Of a stretch of 50,523 bases of DNA, positions 14,054-23,540 are shown piece by piece; within the stretch, counting starts at the first letter, position 1; every line of letters starts with the position of its first letter. The notes under the pieces are model-generated. The model did no database searches. It had not been told where the DNA came from and saw only the letters and a list, made by a program, of their open reading frames with translations. This DNA comes from Blastococcus sp. (GTDB lineage: Bacteria; Actinomycetota; Actinomycetes; Mycobacteriales; Geodermatophilaceae). Location: contig JAOPWH010000238.1 of NCBI GenBank assembly GCA_025965795.1, positions 1 through 50,523 on the forward strand, in the 5' to 3' direction. A program made the position numbers and the translations under genes.

Positions 14054-16195
14054 CTAGCTCCTCCCGGCCTGGGGGGTCGTGGTCGCCCCGACCGGGGCGT
14101 TCTCCCGTGGGACCGACGACCGGCCAGAAGCCGGCCCCGTCGCCGGCCGGCTCGGCCACCACACCCGGTCGCCGATGATCGCGACCGCCGCCGGCACGAC
14201 CAGCGAGCGGACGACGAAGGTGTCGAGCAGGACGCCGAAGCCGACCAGGAACGCCATCTGCGCCAGGAACAGCAGCGGCAGCACCGAGAGGGCGCCGAAG
14301 GTGGCGGCCAGCACCATGCCCGCGCTGGTGATCACCCCGCCGGTGACCGTGAGCGCCTTCAGGACGCCGGGCTTCGCGCCCGACCGCGCCGACTCCTCGC
14401 GCGCCCGGGTCATCAGGAAGATGTTGTAGTCGATCCCGAGCGCGACCAGGAAGACGAACGCGATCAGCAGGATCGCCGGGTCGCTGCCGGGGAAACCGAA
14501 GACCTTCTCGAACAGCAGCGCCGCCACGCCCACGGTGGCGCCGACGCTGAGCACCACGGTGGCGATGAGCAGCACCGGCGCGACGAGCGAGCGCAGCAGC
14601 AGGGCCAGCACCAGCGTGATGACGACGAGCACGCTCGGCACGATCACGCGCAGGTCGCGGGCGCCGCTCTCGCGGGCGTCGAGGTTGCTGGCCGTCTCGC
14701 CGCCCACGATCGCCGCGGGGTCGGCCGCGTCCAGCGTGGTCCGCAGGTTCTGGACGGCGTCGACGGCGGCGGTGCTGTCGGGTGCGACGTCCAGCGTGAC
14801 GTCGAGGCGCACGAGACCGTCCACCACCTTCGGGTCGCCCCCGGCCAGCGGCGGGCCACCGGTGAACGGCACGACGGCGGCGACGTCGGCGGTCTTCCCG
14901 GCGGCCTCGGCCACCGCGGGCCAGGTCTCCTCCGGTGCGAGGACGACGGTGGGGCTGCCGGTGCCGGCGTCGAAGTGCCGACCCAGGGCCGTCTGGCCGG
15001 CCACTCCGTTGGACTCGCCCTGGATGGCCTCGGAGACCGGAATGCCCTCGGCCTGGAAAGTGGGGGCGAAGACGGCGGCCGCGAGCAGCGCCAGGACGCT
15101 GATCGCGAGCACCCGCCGGGGGCGCCGGCCGACGAGGGCCGCCACGCGCTCCCAGCCGCGGCCGGGCGTCGGCTCGCTGCCGTACTGCGGGCGGAACGGC
15201 CAGAACGCGGCCCGGCCCAGCAGCATCAGCGCCGCGGGCAGGAAGCTCAGGGCCGCGAGGACGGCGAAGGCGACGCTGACCGCCGAGATGGGGCCCAGCC
15301 CGCGGTTCGAGCCGAGGTCGGACAGCAGGAGGCAGAGCACGCCGAGGATCACGGTGGCTCCCGACGCGAGGATCGGCTCCCACGAGCGATGCAGCGCGAT
15401 GCGCATGGCGGTGTACTTGGAGGGGTGCCTGCGCAGCTCCTCGCGGAAGCGGGAGACCAGCAGCAGGCCGTAGTCGGTGGCCGCGCCCACGACCAGGATC
15501 GACGCGATGCCCTGGCTCTGGCCGTTCACCGTGATCACACCGCCGTCGGCCAGCAGGTAGGCGACCGCGTTGGCGGCGGTGAGCGCGAGGCCGGCGGTGG
15601 CGATGACCAGCAGCGGCAGCAGCGGACTGCGGTAGACGACGAGCAGGATGATCAGGACGACGCCGAACGCCGCCAGCAGGAGCACGCCGTCGATGCCCTG
15701 GAAGACGGCGGAGAAGTCGGCGAAGATCCCGGCCGGCCCCGTGACGAAGGAGTCCGTCCCGTCCAGCTCGATCGCCGCACGCAGGTCCTCCACCAGGGGC
15801 AGCAGGTCGTCGCTGAGGTCGGGACTCAGCGGGAGGAACGCCTCGACCGCCTTGCCGTCCGCCGAGGGGATCGGTGGTGAGACGTCACCGGCCAGCGCGT
15901 CGGCGCCCCTCGCCACGTCGGTCGCTGCCTGGATCCGCTCCCCGATCGCCGCGAGCGTGGCCGGGTCGATGCCTTCGGTGTTCTCCCACAGCAGGAGGGC
16001 CGGGATCGACTCGGTCGGCTGGAACTGCGACTGCAGCTCCTGGACCCTGGTGGACTCCGCACTGTCGGGGAGGAACGCGGCGATGTCGTTCTCCTGCAGG
16101 CCGCTGAGCTTGGCCCCCAGCGCGCTCAGGGGTCCGGCGCTGCCCAGCCAGACGATCAGCAGGAGGACAGGCAGCAGCCAGCGAAGACGCGACAT
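14054..16195 (-). CDS. MMPL/RND-type membrane transporter
   Basis: 713 residues with about 12 membrane helices in two homologous halves, each with a large extracytoplasmic loop. The halves carry the paired MMPL signatures VVGAATDYGLLLVSRFREEL (first half) and ALGIDYNIFLMTRAREES (second half). Related to YdfJ and mycobacterial MmpL exporters, which move lipids or drugs using the proton gradient. The start chosen is the ATG before the signal-anchor SRLRWLLPVLLLIVWLG, with GGAAGG 8 nt upstream; the frame stays open for 34 further codons of non-membrane character. Convergent with pheA. No regulator adjoins it, so the substrate cannot be guessed. Confidence 0.93.
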   Translation of the reverse strand: MSRLRWLLPVLLLIVWLGSAGPLSALGAKLSGLQENDIAAFLPDSAESTRVQELQSQFQPTESIPALLLWENTEGIDPATLAAIGERIQAATDVARGADALAGDVSPPIPSADGKAVEAFLPLSPDLSDDLLPLVEDLRAAIELDGTDSFVTGPAGIFADFSAVFQGIDGVLLLAAFGVVLIILLVVYRSPLLPLLVIATAGLALTAANAVAYLLADGGVITVNGQSQGIASILVVGAATDYGLLLVSRFREELRRHPSKYTAMRIALHRSWEPILASGATVILGVLCLLLSDLGSNRGLGPISAVSVAFAVLAALSFLPAALMLLGRAAFWPFRPQYGSEPTPGRGWERVAALVGRRPRRVLAISVLALLAAAVFAPTFQAEGIPVSEAIQGESNGVAGQTALGRHFDAGTGSPTVVLAPEETWPAVAEAAGKTADVAAVVPFTGGPPLAGGDPKVVDGLVRLDVTLDVAPDSTAAVDAVQNLRTTLDAADPAAIVGGETASNLDARESGARDLRVIVPSVLVVITLVLALLLRSLVAPVLLIATVVLSVGATVGVAALLFEKVFGFPGSDPAILLIAFVFLVALGIDYNIFLMTRAREESARSGAKPGVLKALTVTGGVITSAGMVLAATFGALSVLPLLFLAQMAFLVGFGVLLDTFVVRSLVVPAAVAIIGDRVWWPSRPATGPASGRSSVPRENAPVGATTTPQAGRS

Positions 16196-16476
16196 GGACC
16201 CAGCCTTCCGGTGTCTCCCGTGTGCCGTCGGGCGAGCTTCGGCGCCCGGGGCCTCCGTGGATGCGGACACGAGGGGCAGTCGCGGGTCAGACGGCAAGAG
16301 CCGTCCGCCGCCCTCGCGCCGCGGGAACCGGCACGGCGGGCAGGGACACCAGCAGGACGAACAGACCCACGAGGTCCGTCTCCGCCGGAATGACGTCGGC
16401 GGACCTGCCCGGCCGGTTCATGCGCCCGATGATCCGGGTGGGCGACGGCGTGCCGCAACCGCCGACGCCACGAGCG
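16196..16476. other. intergenic region, possible 44-aa minus-strand small ORF
   Basis: Mostly featureless, between GroES and the MMPL gene, both on the minus strand. An ATG at 16423 opens a 44-codon minus-strand frame (MNRPGRSADVI... with a hydrophobic VGLFVLLVSLPAVPVP stretch ending in RGRRTALAV) that could be a small membrane peptide, but there is no ribosome site or -10 box to support it. Confidence 0.3.
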
Positions 16477-16815
16477 TCAGAGGTACAGGCCGGTCGACTC
16501 CTCGATCCGCTCGGCCGCCACGGCGTGGACGTCACGCTCGCGCAGGATGATCAGGTCCTCTCCGTGCACCTCGACCTCGTGCTGGTCCTCCGGCGAGAAC
16601 AGCACCTGGTCGCCGACCTTCACCTGGCGGACGCTGCCGCCGACGCCGCGGGCCTCCCCCCAGACGAGCCGCTTGGCCACCTGCGCGGTGGCGGGGATCA
16701 GGATCCCGCCGGTCGATCGGCGTTCGCCGTCCTCCTTGCGGAGCGCCACCAGGATGCGGTCGTGCAGCATCTTGATCGGCAGCTTGCCGCCGGGAGTGGC
16801 GATGGAGTCGGGCAC
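16477..16815 (-). CDS. groES: GroES co-chaperonin (Cpn10)
   Basis: 112 residues. The Cpn10 fold begins at KMLHDRILVALRKEDGERRS, continues with GGILIPATAQ (the mobile-loop region that docks on GroEL) and ends with GDQVLFSPEDQHEVEVHG and the typical terminus DLIILRERDVHAV. The family forms the heptameric lid of GroEL. The start was set at GTG (VPDSIATPGGKLPIK), matching the family's N-terminal extension in relatives as I remember them; a TAGCGT box lies 8 nt upstream. A longer open frame upstream looks non-coding. No groEL follows, as often in Actinobacteria where a second GroES-like gene stands alone. Confidence 0.88.
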   Translation of the reverse strand: MPDSIATPGGKLPIKMLHDRILVALRKEDGERRSTGGILIPATAQVAKRLVWGEARGVGGSVRQVKVGDQVLFSPEDQHEVEVHGEDLIILRERDVHAVAAERIEESTGLYL

Positions 16816-16998
16816 GTCGATCCACGCTACCCGCCGCCCCGATGAGACCGTCGGTACCAGGAGTCCCTGGCCGGCCGCAGCCGAGCTCCTCGGGGCGGCG
16901 GTCGGCGATGCCGGCCCCGCGCGGTCAGCGCGGAAGGCGGTCCGGGACGCTCGACGGGTCCCGGTGTGCACCTGCGGCGCGCACCGGAGGGGCCGCGG
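16816..16998. other. intergenic region with one copy of a short repeat
   Basis: No ORF of note. Contains TCGGTACCAGGAGTCCCTG (16851-16869), which recurs with one mismatch at 39710-39728, also intergenic. Confidence 0.4.
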
Positions 16999-18060
16999 TC
17001 AGAGCGTGTCGGCGAGCCAGTCGGCCATGCGCGGCCGTACGAGGTGGTGCATGTTGTGGCAGCAATGGTTCCCCTCCGGCGGGATGTCCCAGACCACGTC
17101 GAGTTCCGGCGGCAGGGCGGCGCGGAGCTTCTCCACCTGGCTCACCGGGATGAGGTCGTCGGCGCCACCGTGCAGGACGTAGGTGGGGCAGTTCAGCCGG
17201 CCGGCGACGTCACTGAGGTCGATCGAGCGCTGCAGGAACTCGCGCGCATCGGCCGGCTGGGCGAAGCCGGACACGTACGCGAAGCCCACGGCGGCGCTCG
17301 GCGACAGATCCTCGAAGAAGGACAGGTCGAAGAACGCGCCCCACACGCCGCAGGCGCGCAGGCGCTCGTCACAGGCGGCCGAGCGGACGGCGTAGTAGCC
17401 CCCGAGGCTGCGCCCCAGCACGCCGATCCGGTCCCCGGCGACCGCCGGCTCGGACTCCAGGAAGTCGACGACGGCCGAGGTGAAGCGCTCGAAGTCCGGC
17501 CGCAGCACACTCTGACCGAGGAAGTCACCCTGCCCGGGACCGTCGAAGGCGCAGGTGGCCACCCCGCGGTCGAGGCAGAGATCTTCGAACAGGAGACTTT
17601 CCTCCTTGGTGCTCTCCAGCCCCCCCAGCAGGATCACGCACGGATGCGGTCCCGGACCGGGCGGCAACCGTAGGAAGCCGGGCACCCGCAGCCCGTCGAC
17701 CACCACCTCGAAGGGCCGGGCGGCCGGCTGCAACAGGGGCGCCGCGCGCCGGTACAGCCGGCTCTTCTCCTCCTGCCCCACCGTCTTCACCGCTGCGTCG
17801 TGCCACCAGAGGAACTGCGCGTAGTGGTGTGCCATCGAGCCGAACCAGAACAGCCGGCCGGCGGTCAGGTCGTGTCCAACCGCCAACTCCTCGTCAGCGA
17901 GCTGCTCGTACTCTGCTCCGCGCCGGGACCAGAAGTCGAACCACTCGTCCCAGGACTTCAGGGCCCGCTCCGCCGTCTGCACGTCGGGCAGGGGCAGGCC
18001 GTCACCGACCAACCGGCCGGCGTGGATGCGCAGAACCTGCCGGAGCTTCTCGTCCTGCAC
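16999..18060 (-). CDS. alpha/beta hydrolase, pseudooxynicotine-hydrolase/FrsA-like
   Basis: 353 residues. A helical N-terminal part (about 1-110) precedes an alpha/beta-hydrolase core. Visible are the oxyanion region LLGGLESTKEE, the nucleophile elbow GRSLGG (near residue 210), an aspartate in LHGGADDLIP and the histidine in EGNHCCHN. This layout (helical cap in front, ESTKE motif) is that of DUF1100/FrsA-like esterases and of 2,6-dihydroxypseudooxynicotine hydrolase, a C-C bond hydrolase of nicotine breakdown. The start is a GTG with AAGGAG 6 nt upstream; an ATG 33 bases earlier has no ribosome site. It is the last gene of the six-gene operon, 42 bp after the LVIVD gene. The exact substrate is unknown. 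Confidence 0.85.
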   Translation of the reverse strand: MQDEKLRQVLRIHAGRLVGDGLPLPDVQTAERALKSWDEWFDFWSRRGAEYEQLADEELAVGHDLTAGRLFWFGSMAHHYAQFLWWHDAAVKTVGQEEKSRLYRRAAPLLQPAARPFEVVVDGLRVPGFLRLPPGPGPHPCVILLGGLESTKEESLLFEDLCLDRGVATCAFDGPGQGDFLGQSVLRPDFERFTSAVVDFLESEPAVAGDRIGVLGRSLGGYYAVRSAACDERLRACGVWGAFFDLSFFEDLSPSAAVGFAYVSGFAQPADAREFLQRSIDLSDVAGRLNCPTYVLHGGADDLIPVSQVEKLRAALPPELDVVWDIPPEGNHCCHNMHHLVRPRMADWLADTL

Positions 18061-18102
18061 GTGAACTCCTTCGTCGGTGGTCGGTGTGGGCATGGCCGAG
18101 GG

Positions 18103-19335
18103 CTACCGGAGCCCAGGCAGGTAGCGCAGGACGAAGACGCCGTGGTTCTTGTCGCTGCAGTAGATGTAGCCGCGCGCGTCCACGATCACGTCCTCGAACT
18201 GCGTGACCAACTCGGTGGGCAGCACCCCACGTCGCTCGGCCGGATTCTCAGGGACGAACCAGCCTGCCTCGACCGGCGCCCGTGGATCGCTGATGTCGAA
18301 CAGCCGGAGGCCGGCGTTGAAGTAGGTCAGCAGCACGTGGTCACCGAGCCGGAAATGGGCCCGGTTGCCCTGGTGGTGGTGCTGGTTGTGCGGACCGAAG
18401 CGTCCGCCCTTGTCGAAGTAGCTGCGGTACGGGAGTCCAGGCTGCGGCCGGGGGACCGGCAGCGAGCTGAGGACGCGGGGGCGGGCCGGATCGGCGACGT
18501 CGACGACGAAGGCGTAGTTCAGCTGCTCGGCCCCGCCCTCCTCGATGGCCTCGCTGTTGACGACGAGCAGCCCGCGCTCGGGAACGGGCACTGCGGAGTG
18601 CAGGCCGAGAAAGCTGCCGAGGTCGCCGAACTCCAGCACGCTCACCAGCTCCGGGTGGGTGGCGTCGGAGACATCGAGGACGACCAGTCCGACGCGGCCG
18701 TAGGGCAGGTAGGCGAGGTGGTCGACCACGTACGCCGGACCGTGCAGGTAGGCGAGGGGTGGTCCGGCACCGTCCGTCGCGAGCTGGTCCGGCCAGGCCC
18801 AGCGGGAGACCTCCCGGGGGCTCGCCGGGTCGGAGACGTCGAGGATCACCAGGCACTGGCCCACCTGGTCGGGGCCGGCCGCCGTGAGGTAGGCGTACTT
18901 CCCGCCGGCGTAGAAGTTGCGGTGGGTGCCGTACGAGTGGGTCCGCCAGGCCCCCACCTGCCGTGGCCGCGCGGGGTCGTCGGTCAGGTCCCAGAGCAGG
19001 ACGCCTTCGTCGAAGGGAGCTCCGGCCGGTACGCCCCATCCCGGCACGGGTCGCTCCAGTGCCGTGACCAGGAGACCGTCGGCGGCCTGCACCTGGATCG
19101 TCCACGTCGTGTCGGGTCCGGTCATCCTGTGCACCACTGCGGGGGCGGCGGGGTCGGTCACGTCGACAACGGACCAGCCGCTCTCCCAGAGGTGGCCGGT
19201 GTAGAGCAGCCACCGGCCGTCCCGCTCGTGCAGTGCCAGCTTGAAGCCCGGGCGACCGTCCAGGTCGCAGTAGCCGACCAGTTCGAAGCCCTCGCACTCC
19301 ACGACGCCGGGTCGATCAGAGGCGGCGATCGCCAT
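18103..19335 (-). CDS. LVIVD-repeat beta-propeller protein
   Basis: 410 residues built of repeated blades with the pattern [LV]x[IVL]xDVSDPxxP: WSVVDVTDPAAPAVV, LLWDLTDDPARPRQV, LVILDVSDPASPREV, LVVLDVSDATHPELV, FVVDVADPARPRVL and LRLFDISDPRAPVEA. It also has a histidine-rich NQHHHQGNRAHF loop that could bind metal. The start is the ATG with GGAGG 6 nt upstream. No signal peptide, so it is probably cytosolic. LVIVD proteins have no well-defined function; here the protein is encoded between the PucR regulator and the hydrolase in one operon, so a role in the same catabolic pathway is likely but unproven. Confidence 0.87.
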   Translation of the reverse strand: MAIAASDRPGVVECEGFELVGYCDLDGRPGFKLALHERDGRWLLYTGHLWESGWSVVDVTDPAAPAVVHRMTGPDTTWTIQVQAADGLLVTALERPVPGWGVPAGAPFDEGVLLWDLTDDPARPRQVGAWRTHSYGTHRNFYAGGKYAYLTAAGPDQVGQCLVILDVSDPASPREVSRWAWPDQLATDGAGPPLAYLHGPAYVVDHLAYLPYGRVGLVVLDVSDATHPELVSVLEFGDLGSFLGLHSAVPVPERGLLVVNSEAIEEGGAEQLNYAFVVDVADPARPRVLSSLPVPRPQPGLPYRSYFDKGGRFGPHNQHHHQGNRAHFRLGDHVLLTYFNAGLRLFDISDPRAPVEAGWFVPENPAERRGVLPTELVTQFEDVIVDARGYIYCSDKNHGVFVLRYLPGLR

Positions 19336-19383
19336 CCCGTCCCTCCGCTCCCCAGGCGCTGACAACAGCGCGGTGAAGCGAGG

Positions 19384-21090
19384 TTAGGAGGAGGACGGCG
19401 GCGGGCGGAACGTCGAGTCGCCACCTCCGCGGCGAGCTCCGTTGTCGAGAACCGACAGCCGGCCCGCACCGGCGGCGCCGCCCTCTTCGAGAAAATCGCG
19501 GAGCCGTAGCGCCAGGATGATGTTGAGCCGGAGGTCGGCATCGCTCGAGAAGGGCCCGAGCAGCTCCTCCAGCCGCCGGACGCGGTGCCGGACGGTGTTG
19601 TAGTGGCAGTGCAGCACCCGGGCGACATCGGCCAGGCTCAGGTTGTCGGCCAGCAGGGCCTGCAGCGTGGCGACCAGGCCCTCCGCCTCCCGGCCAGGCA
19701 GCTCGTCGAGCGGTGCGAGGACGCCGGCGACCAGGTTCGGGGCGTCGTCCTCGGCGGAGTGGCCGGCGAGGACGACGCCCAGCGCACCCAGCTCCGTGAA
19801 CGAGCACGGGCGGGGCTGCCCCGCCCGGCGCCGGGCCGCCCCGGCGGCGACCTGTGCCTGGCGCAGCGCGGTGGGGGCGTCCTGCAGCCGCCGGCAGTCG
19901 CCGCTGAGCCCGGCGTTGATGTGGTGCTCCAGTTCGTCGGCAGGACGGCGGTGGAAGGTGTCCATCACCCGTTGGACGGCGGCCTCCAACCGGGCCCGTT
20001 CGCCGGACGGGACGACGGCGGCGAGGTGATCGTCGACCACGCCACTCACGACCGTCTGCCCTGCCGTCTGCAGCGACTGACGCAACAGGGCCAGGCCCGT
20101 GGAGCGCAACCAGACCGCCGCGCGTGCGTCGCCCTGCCGGTCTCCGCGTTCCGCACCGATCATGACCGTGCCCACGACGAGCGGGCACTCCAGCCGCCAA
20201 CCCAGTTCGCGGAAGCGGGGAACGGTGCCGGTCGCATCGTCGTAGTCGCCGCGGAACAACCGGGCCAGGATCTCGCTCTGGAACTGCGCCTCCACGTCAC
20301 GCACCGCGACCTGCTGGGCAAGAGCCAGGGCGGCTACTGCGGCGGAGCGCTCCAGTGCTCGCACCTCCGCCGAGGTGAACGGCCGTCCGGGTCGCCGGGC
20401 CGTCAGGTATCCCAGCAGGTTGCGGGGACCGCCGAGACGCAGGACGACGTCCTCCACCGGCTCGGTGCCGGTGCGCGGGTCCCGCGCCGAGGCCTCGAGC
20501 ACCTGCCAGTGCTCCGGTGGGAGCAGAACTCCGGACGGCGTGGGCGCGATGGGAGCTCCGGTCGGGTCCCGCAGCGCGACGTCCGCCGCGAACAGCCGGG
20601 CCGCCTCGCTGGCCACCCGGCCCGCGTTGCCGCCGCTCATGACGATGTCCGCCAGGACGGCGTGCACCTGCTCGGCGAGCTCCAGGTCGGCCAGGAGGGC
20701 CGAGTTGATGCGGCGCAGGACATCGATGAGGATGTCGTCGAACGCGAAACTGTCGGTCAGCTGGATGACCGGCAGGCCCGCCTCGTCCGCCGTCTCGAGC
20801 AGGCCGGGCGGGAAGTCGTCGAGGTAGCTGCCCAGCCGGATCGCGATACAGGCCACCGAACGGGCATCGAGCTCGCGGATGATCTCCCGCATGTTCTCCC
20901 GGCGTTCCCGGATGGGGTGCCCCGTGGAGAGGAGCGCCGCCCCGGGCTTGACCCACTCGATGATCTCGGTGCCCGCGACCACGCTCACGTTCTGCACCCG
21001 GCGGTCCAAGCCGGCCTTGCCCGCCACGACGCGTGTACCGGCCAGGGTGGGCAGGTTCAGGAGGTCGGTCACTCGGACGTCGTTGCTCAT
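19384..21090 (-). CDS. PucR-family transcriptional regulator
   Basis: 568 residues. The N-terminal PucR sensor domain (about 1-130) starts with VTDLLNLPTLAGTRVVAGKAG and contains EIIEWVKPGAALLSTGHPIR. A GAF-like central part (about 135-265) and a GGDEF-like CdaR region follow. The C-terminal HTH_30 (about 505-550) reads NLSLADVARVLHCHYNTVRH then RVRRLEELLG. PucR proteins activate purine, allantoin or amino-acid catabolic genes in response to pathway intermediates. The gene lies inside the operon it probably controls, 33 bp after the molybdenum hydroxylase gene, with GGAGG before its ATG. Confidence 0.93.
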   Translation of the reverse strand: MSNDVRVTDLLNLPTLAGTRVVAGKAGLDRRVQNVSVVAGTEIIEWVKPGAALLSTGHPIRERRENMREIIRELDARSVACIAIRLGSYLDDFPPGLLETADEAGLPVIQLTDSFAFDDILIDVLRRINSALLADLELAEQVHAVLADIVMSGGNAGRVASEAARLFAADVALRDPTGAPIAPTPSGVLLPPEHWQVLEASARDPRTGTEPVEDVVLRLGGPRNLLGYLTARRPGRPFTSAEVRALERSAAVAALALAQQVAVRDVEAQFQSEILARLFRGDYDDATGTVPRFRELGWRLECPLVVGTVMIGAERGDRQGDARAAVWLRSTGLALLRQSLQTAGQTVVSGVVDDHLAAVVPSGERARLEAAVQRVMDTFHRRPADELEHHINAGLSGDCRRLQDAPTALRQAQVAAGAARRRAGQPRPCSFTELGALGVVLAGHSAEDDAPNLVAGVLAPLDELPGREAEGLVATLQALLADNLSLADVARVLHCHYNTVRHRVRRLEELLGPFSSDADLRLNIILALRLRDFLEEGGAAGAGRLSVLDNGARRGGGDSTFRPPPSSS

Positions 21091-21123
21091 CGTCCTCCAC
21101 CTCTCACCCGACCGTGCCGGAGA

Positions 21124-23538
21124 TCATGCTCCCCGACGACGCGCCTCCTCCCCGCTCAGGGGCTCGATGTCGCCCTTCGCGAATCGTCGCCGCAGCTCGA
21201 AGAGGTCGCTGGGACTCAGCGGCATGGCGTCGATCCGAAATCCCTCGGCGTCCTCCACCGCGCTGGCGATGGCAGCCACGGCGGGGATCACCCCGGCCTC
21301 GCCCGCTCCCTTGAGGCCGAGCGGGTTGAGGGGCGACGGCGTCTCCAGATGGTCGATCTCGATGTTCTGCGGCACCTCCGTGGCGAAAGGCATCAGGAAG
21401 TCCATGAAGGAGGCGTTGAGCAGTTGTCCGTCGCGGTCGTAGACCATGCGCTCGTAGAGCGCGCCGCCCACTCCCTGCGCCACGCCGCCGTGGATCTGCC
21501 CCTCGACGATCAGCGGGTTGATGACGCGTCCGCAGTCGTGCACGACGCAGTAGCGCAGGATGCGGATCTCCGCGGTGGCCCGGTCGGTCTCGACCACCAC
21601 CGCGTGGACGCCGTTGGCGAACGTCGACCGGAGGGGCGAATGGAAGCCCACGGCCTCCAGGCCCGGCTGGGCACCGTCCGGCAGCGGCGGCCGGTCGTCG
21701 TGGTGCGGTGCCACGAACTGGGTGGCCGAGCGGGCTTGCTCGTCGAAGGCGTACCGGAGCGGGTTGGACAGCACGGCCAGGGTCGACAGCGGCAGTGCCG
21801 TCCCCGGGTTCCCCTTCACCCGGACGGTCCCGTCGACCAGTTCGAGGTCGCCGGCGTCGGCCTCCAGCGTGTCGGCGGCGATGTCGAGCGCCATCGCCCT
21901 GACCTCGCGCGCTGCGCGGGCGACGGCGTTGCCGGCCATCACCGCGCCCCGCGAGGCGTAGGTGCCCACGCCGTAGCGGACGGCCCGTGTGTCGCCCGTG
22001 GTCACGTCGACGACGTCGTGAGGGACGCCGAGTTCCGAGGCGACGATCTGGGCCAGCGTGGTCTGGTGGCCCTGTCCCTGGCTCGTGATGCCGGTCGCCA
22101 CCGTGACGCGGCCGCTGGGCAGGAGATGCACGCGCGCGGTCTCGTACGGCCCCAGCCCGGTGTTCTCGACGTAGGTGGCCAGCCCGATCCCGACGGTTCG
22201 GCCCTCCCGCCGGGCGGCCGCTCTGACCTCCTCGAACTCGTCCCAGCCGATCAGCTCCTTCAGCTTCTCCAGCGCCGCCGGGTAATCGCCGGAGTCGTAG
22301 ACGACCTCGCGGCCGTCCTGACCTCGAAATCCGTGGCCATAGGGCATCTGGTCCGTCGCGATCAGGTTGACCTCTCGCACCGCCGCCCGGTCCATCTCCA
22401 GATGGTCGGCGATCCGGTCCATCATCCGTTCCACCGCGAACACGGCCTCGGGCCGACCGGCGCCGCGATAGGGCGCGACCATGACCAGGTTGGTGTACAG
22501 GGCGGTGACGGTGGCCCGCTTGGCGGGCACCGCGTAGGGCCCGAGCAGATGGGACGACGTGTTCTGCGAGACGACCAAGCCGTACTGGGAGTAGGCGCCG
22601 ATGTCGTGCCAGATGTCGATCTCGTAGCCGAGGACGCGCCCTGAGTCGTCGAACCCGACGCGCACGTGCTGTTGCTGGGCCCGCTCCTGGGCGCTGGCGA
22701 TGAAGTTCTCGCGCCGGTCCTCCACCCACTTCACGGGACGACCCAGCAGCCTTGCGGCCAGCGGGACGAGGATCTCCTCCGGCCAGGGCCGCACGCCCTT
22801 GAGGCCGAAGGCGCCGCCGACGTCGGGCGTCACGACGTCGACAGCGGTCTCCGGCAGCCCCAGGAGGTAGGCGACCACCGCCCGCACGGCGTGTGCCACC
22901 TGGGTCGAGGTGTGGATGACCAGCCGTCCGTCGTCCGGGTCCACGCGTGCCAGGACGCCACGGCCTTCGATGGGTGCGGCCATGCTGCGCTCGATGGTGA
23001 GATCGAGGTCGAGTACGTGCGGCGCGCGGGCGAGCGCGCCGTCGACGTCGCCGCACGTCTGCCTGATGACCCCGGCGATGTTGTCGGGAACGTCCTCGTG
23101 CACCGTGGCGTCGGCCCGCCGAGCCGCATCGATCCCGACCACGGGCGGAAGCGGCTCGTACTCGACCACGATCGCGCCGGCCGCGTCCTCGGCCAGATAC
23201 CGGTCGCGGGCAACCACCATGACGATCGGTTCGCCGAGGTGGTTGACCTCCTCCCGGGCCAGGGCATACCCGGTGCGCGACGCCGTCAGCCCGGGGTGCG
23301 GAATGCTGACCGGGATGGGGTCGGCGGCCCGGCCGGGCAGGTCCTCCCAGGTGTAGATGGCGACGAGGCCCTCGACGTCGAGCGCGTCGGTGACGTCGAT
23401 GTCGAGGATGCGGGCATGCGCGTGCGGACTGCGGACGAAGGCGGCGGCCAGCGCGTCGGCCCCCAGATCGTCGAGGAACCGGCCCTGGCCGATGACCAGG
23501 CGCCGGTCCTCGACGCGGGGGAGCGGAGAGCCCAGCAC
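21124..23538 (-). CDS. xanthine-dehydrogenase-family molybdopterin subunit (CoxL-like)
   Basis: 804 residues, full length for the large subunit. The N-terminal part has RVEDRRLVIGQGRFLDDL and VRSPHAHARI; the molybdopterin-binding half has GGAFGLKGVRPWPEE, APYRGAGRPEAVFAVERMMD, GQGQGHQTTLAQIVASELG and the C-terminal catalytic glutamate region LKGAGEAGVIP. The CO-dehydrogenase-specific AYxCSFR loop is absent, so it is a hydroxylase for an aldehyde or N-heterocycle rather than CO dehydrogenase. The GTG start lies 2 nt after the permease stop. The FAD and 2Fe-2S subunits, usually encoded next to it, are absent from the window, so it must borrow partners encoded elsewhere or work differently. Confidence 0.92.
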   Translation of the reverse strand: MLGSPLPRVEDRRLVIGQGRFLDDLGADALAAAFVRSPHAHARILDIDVTDALDVEGLVAIYTWEDLPGRAADPIPVSIPHPGLTASRTGYALAREEVNHLGEPIVMVVARDRYLAEDAAGAIVVEYEPLPPVVGIDAARRADATVHEDVPDNIAGVIRQTCGDVDGALARAPHVLDLDLTIERSMAAPIEGRGVLARVDPDDGRLVIHTSTQVAHAVRAVVAYLLGLPETAVDVVTPDVGGAFGLKGVRPWPEEILVPLAARLLGRPVKWVEDRRENFIASAQERAQQQHVRVGFDDSGRVLGYEIDIWHDIGAYSQYGLVVSQNTSSHLLGPYAVPAKRATVTALYTNLVMVAPYRGAGRPEAVFAVERMMDRIADHLEMDRAAVREVNLIATDQMPYGHGFRGQDGREVVYDSGDYPAALEKLKELIGWDEFEEVRAAARREGRTVGIGLATYVENTGLGPYETARVHLLPSGRVTVATGITSQGQGHQTTLAQIVASELGVPHDVVDVTTGDTRAVRYGVGTYASRGAVMAGNAVARAAREVRAMALDIAADTLEADAGDLELVDGTVRVKGNPGTALPLSTLAVLSNPLRYAFDEQARSATQFVAPHHDDRPPLPDGAQPGLEAVGFHSPLRSTFANGVHAVVVETDRATAEIRILRYCVVHDCGRVINPLIVEGQIHGGVAQGVGGALYERMVYDRDGQLLNASFMDFLMPFATEVPQNIEIDHLETPSPLNPLGLKGAGEAGVIPAVAAIASAVEDAEGFRIDAMPLSPSDLFELRRRFAKGDIEPLSGEEARRRGA

Positions 23539-23540
23539 CG

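Noticed and set aside
16477-16971. Longer GroES product starting at 16971
   Set aside because: The extra N-terminal residues are low-complexity and unlike Cpn10; the GTG at 16815 gives the expected size.
19585-22644. 1019-codon plus-strand open frame across the PucR and molybdenum hydroxylase genes
   Set aside because: Antisense shadow of two well-supported genes; its translation has no family motifs and the low-complexity composition typical of GC-rich antisense frames.
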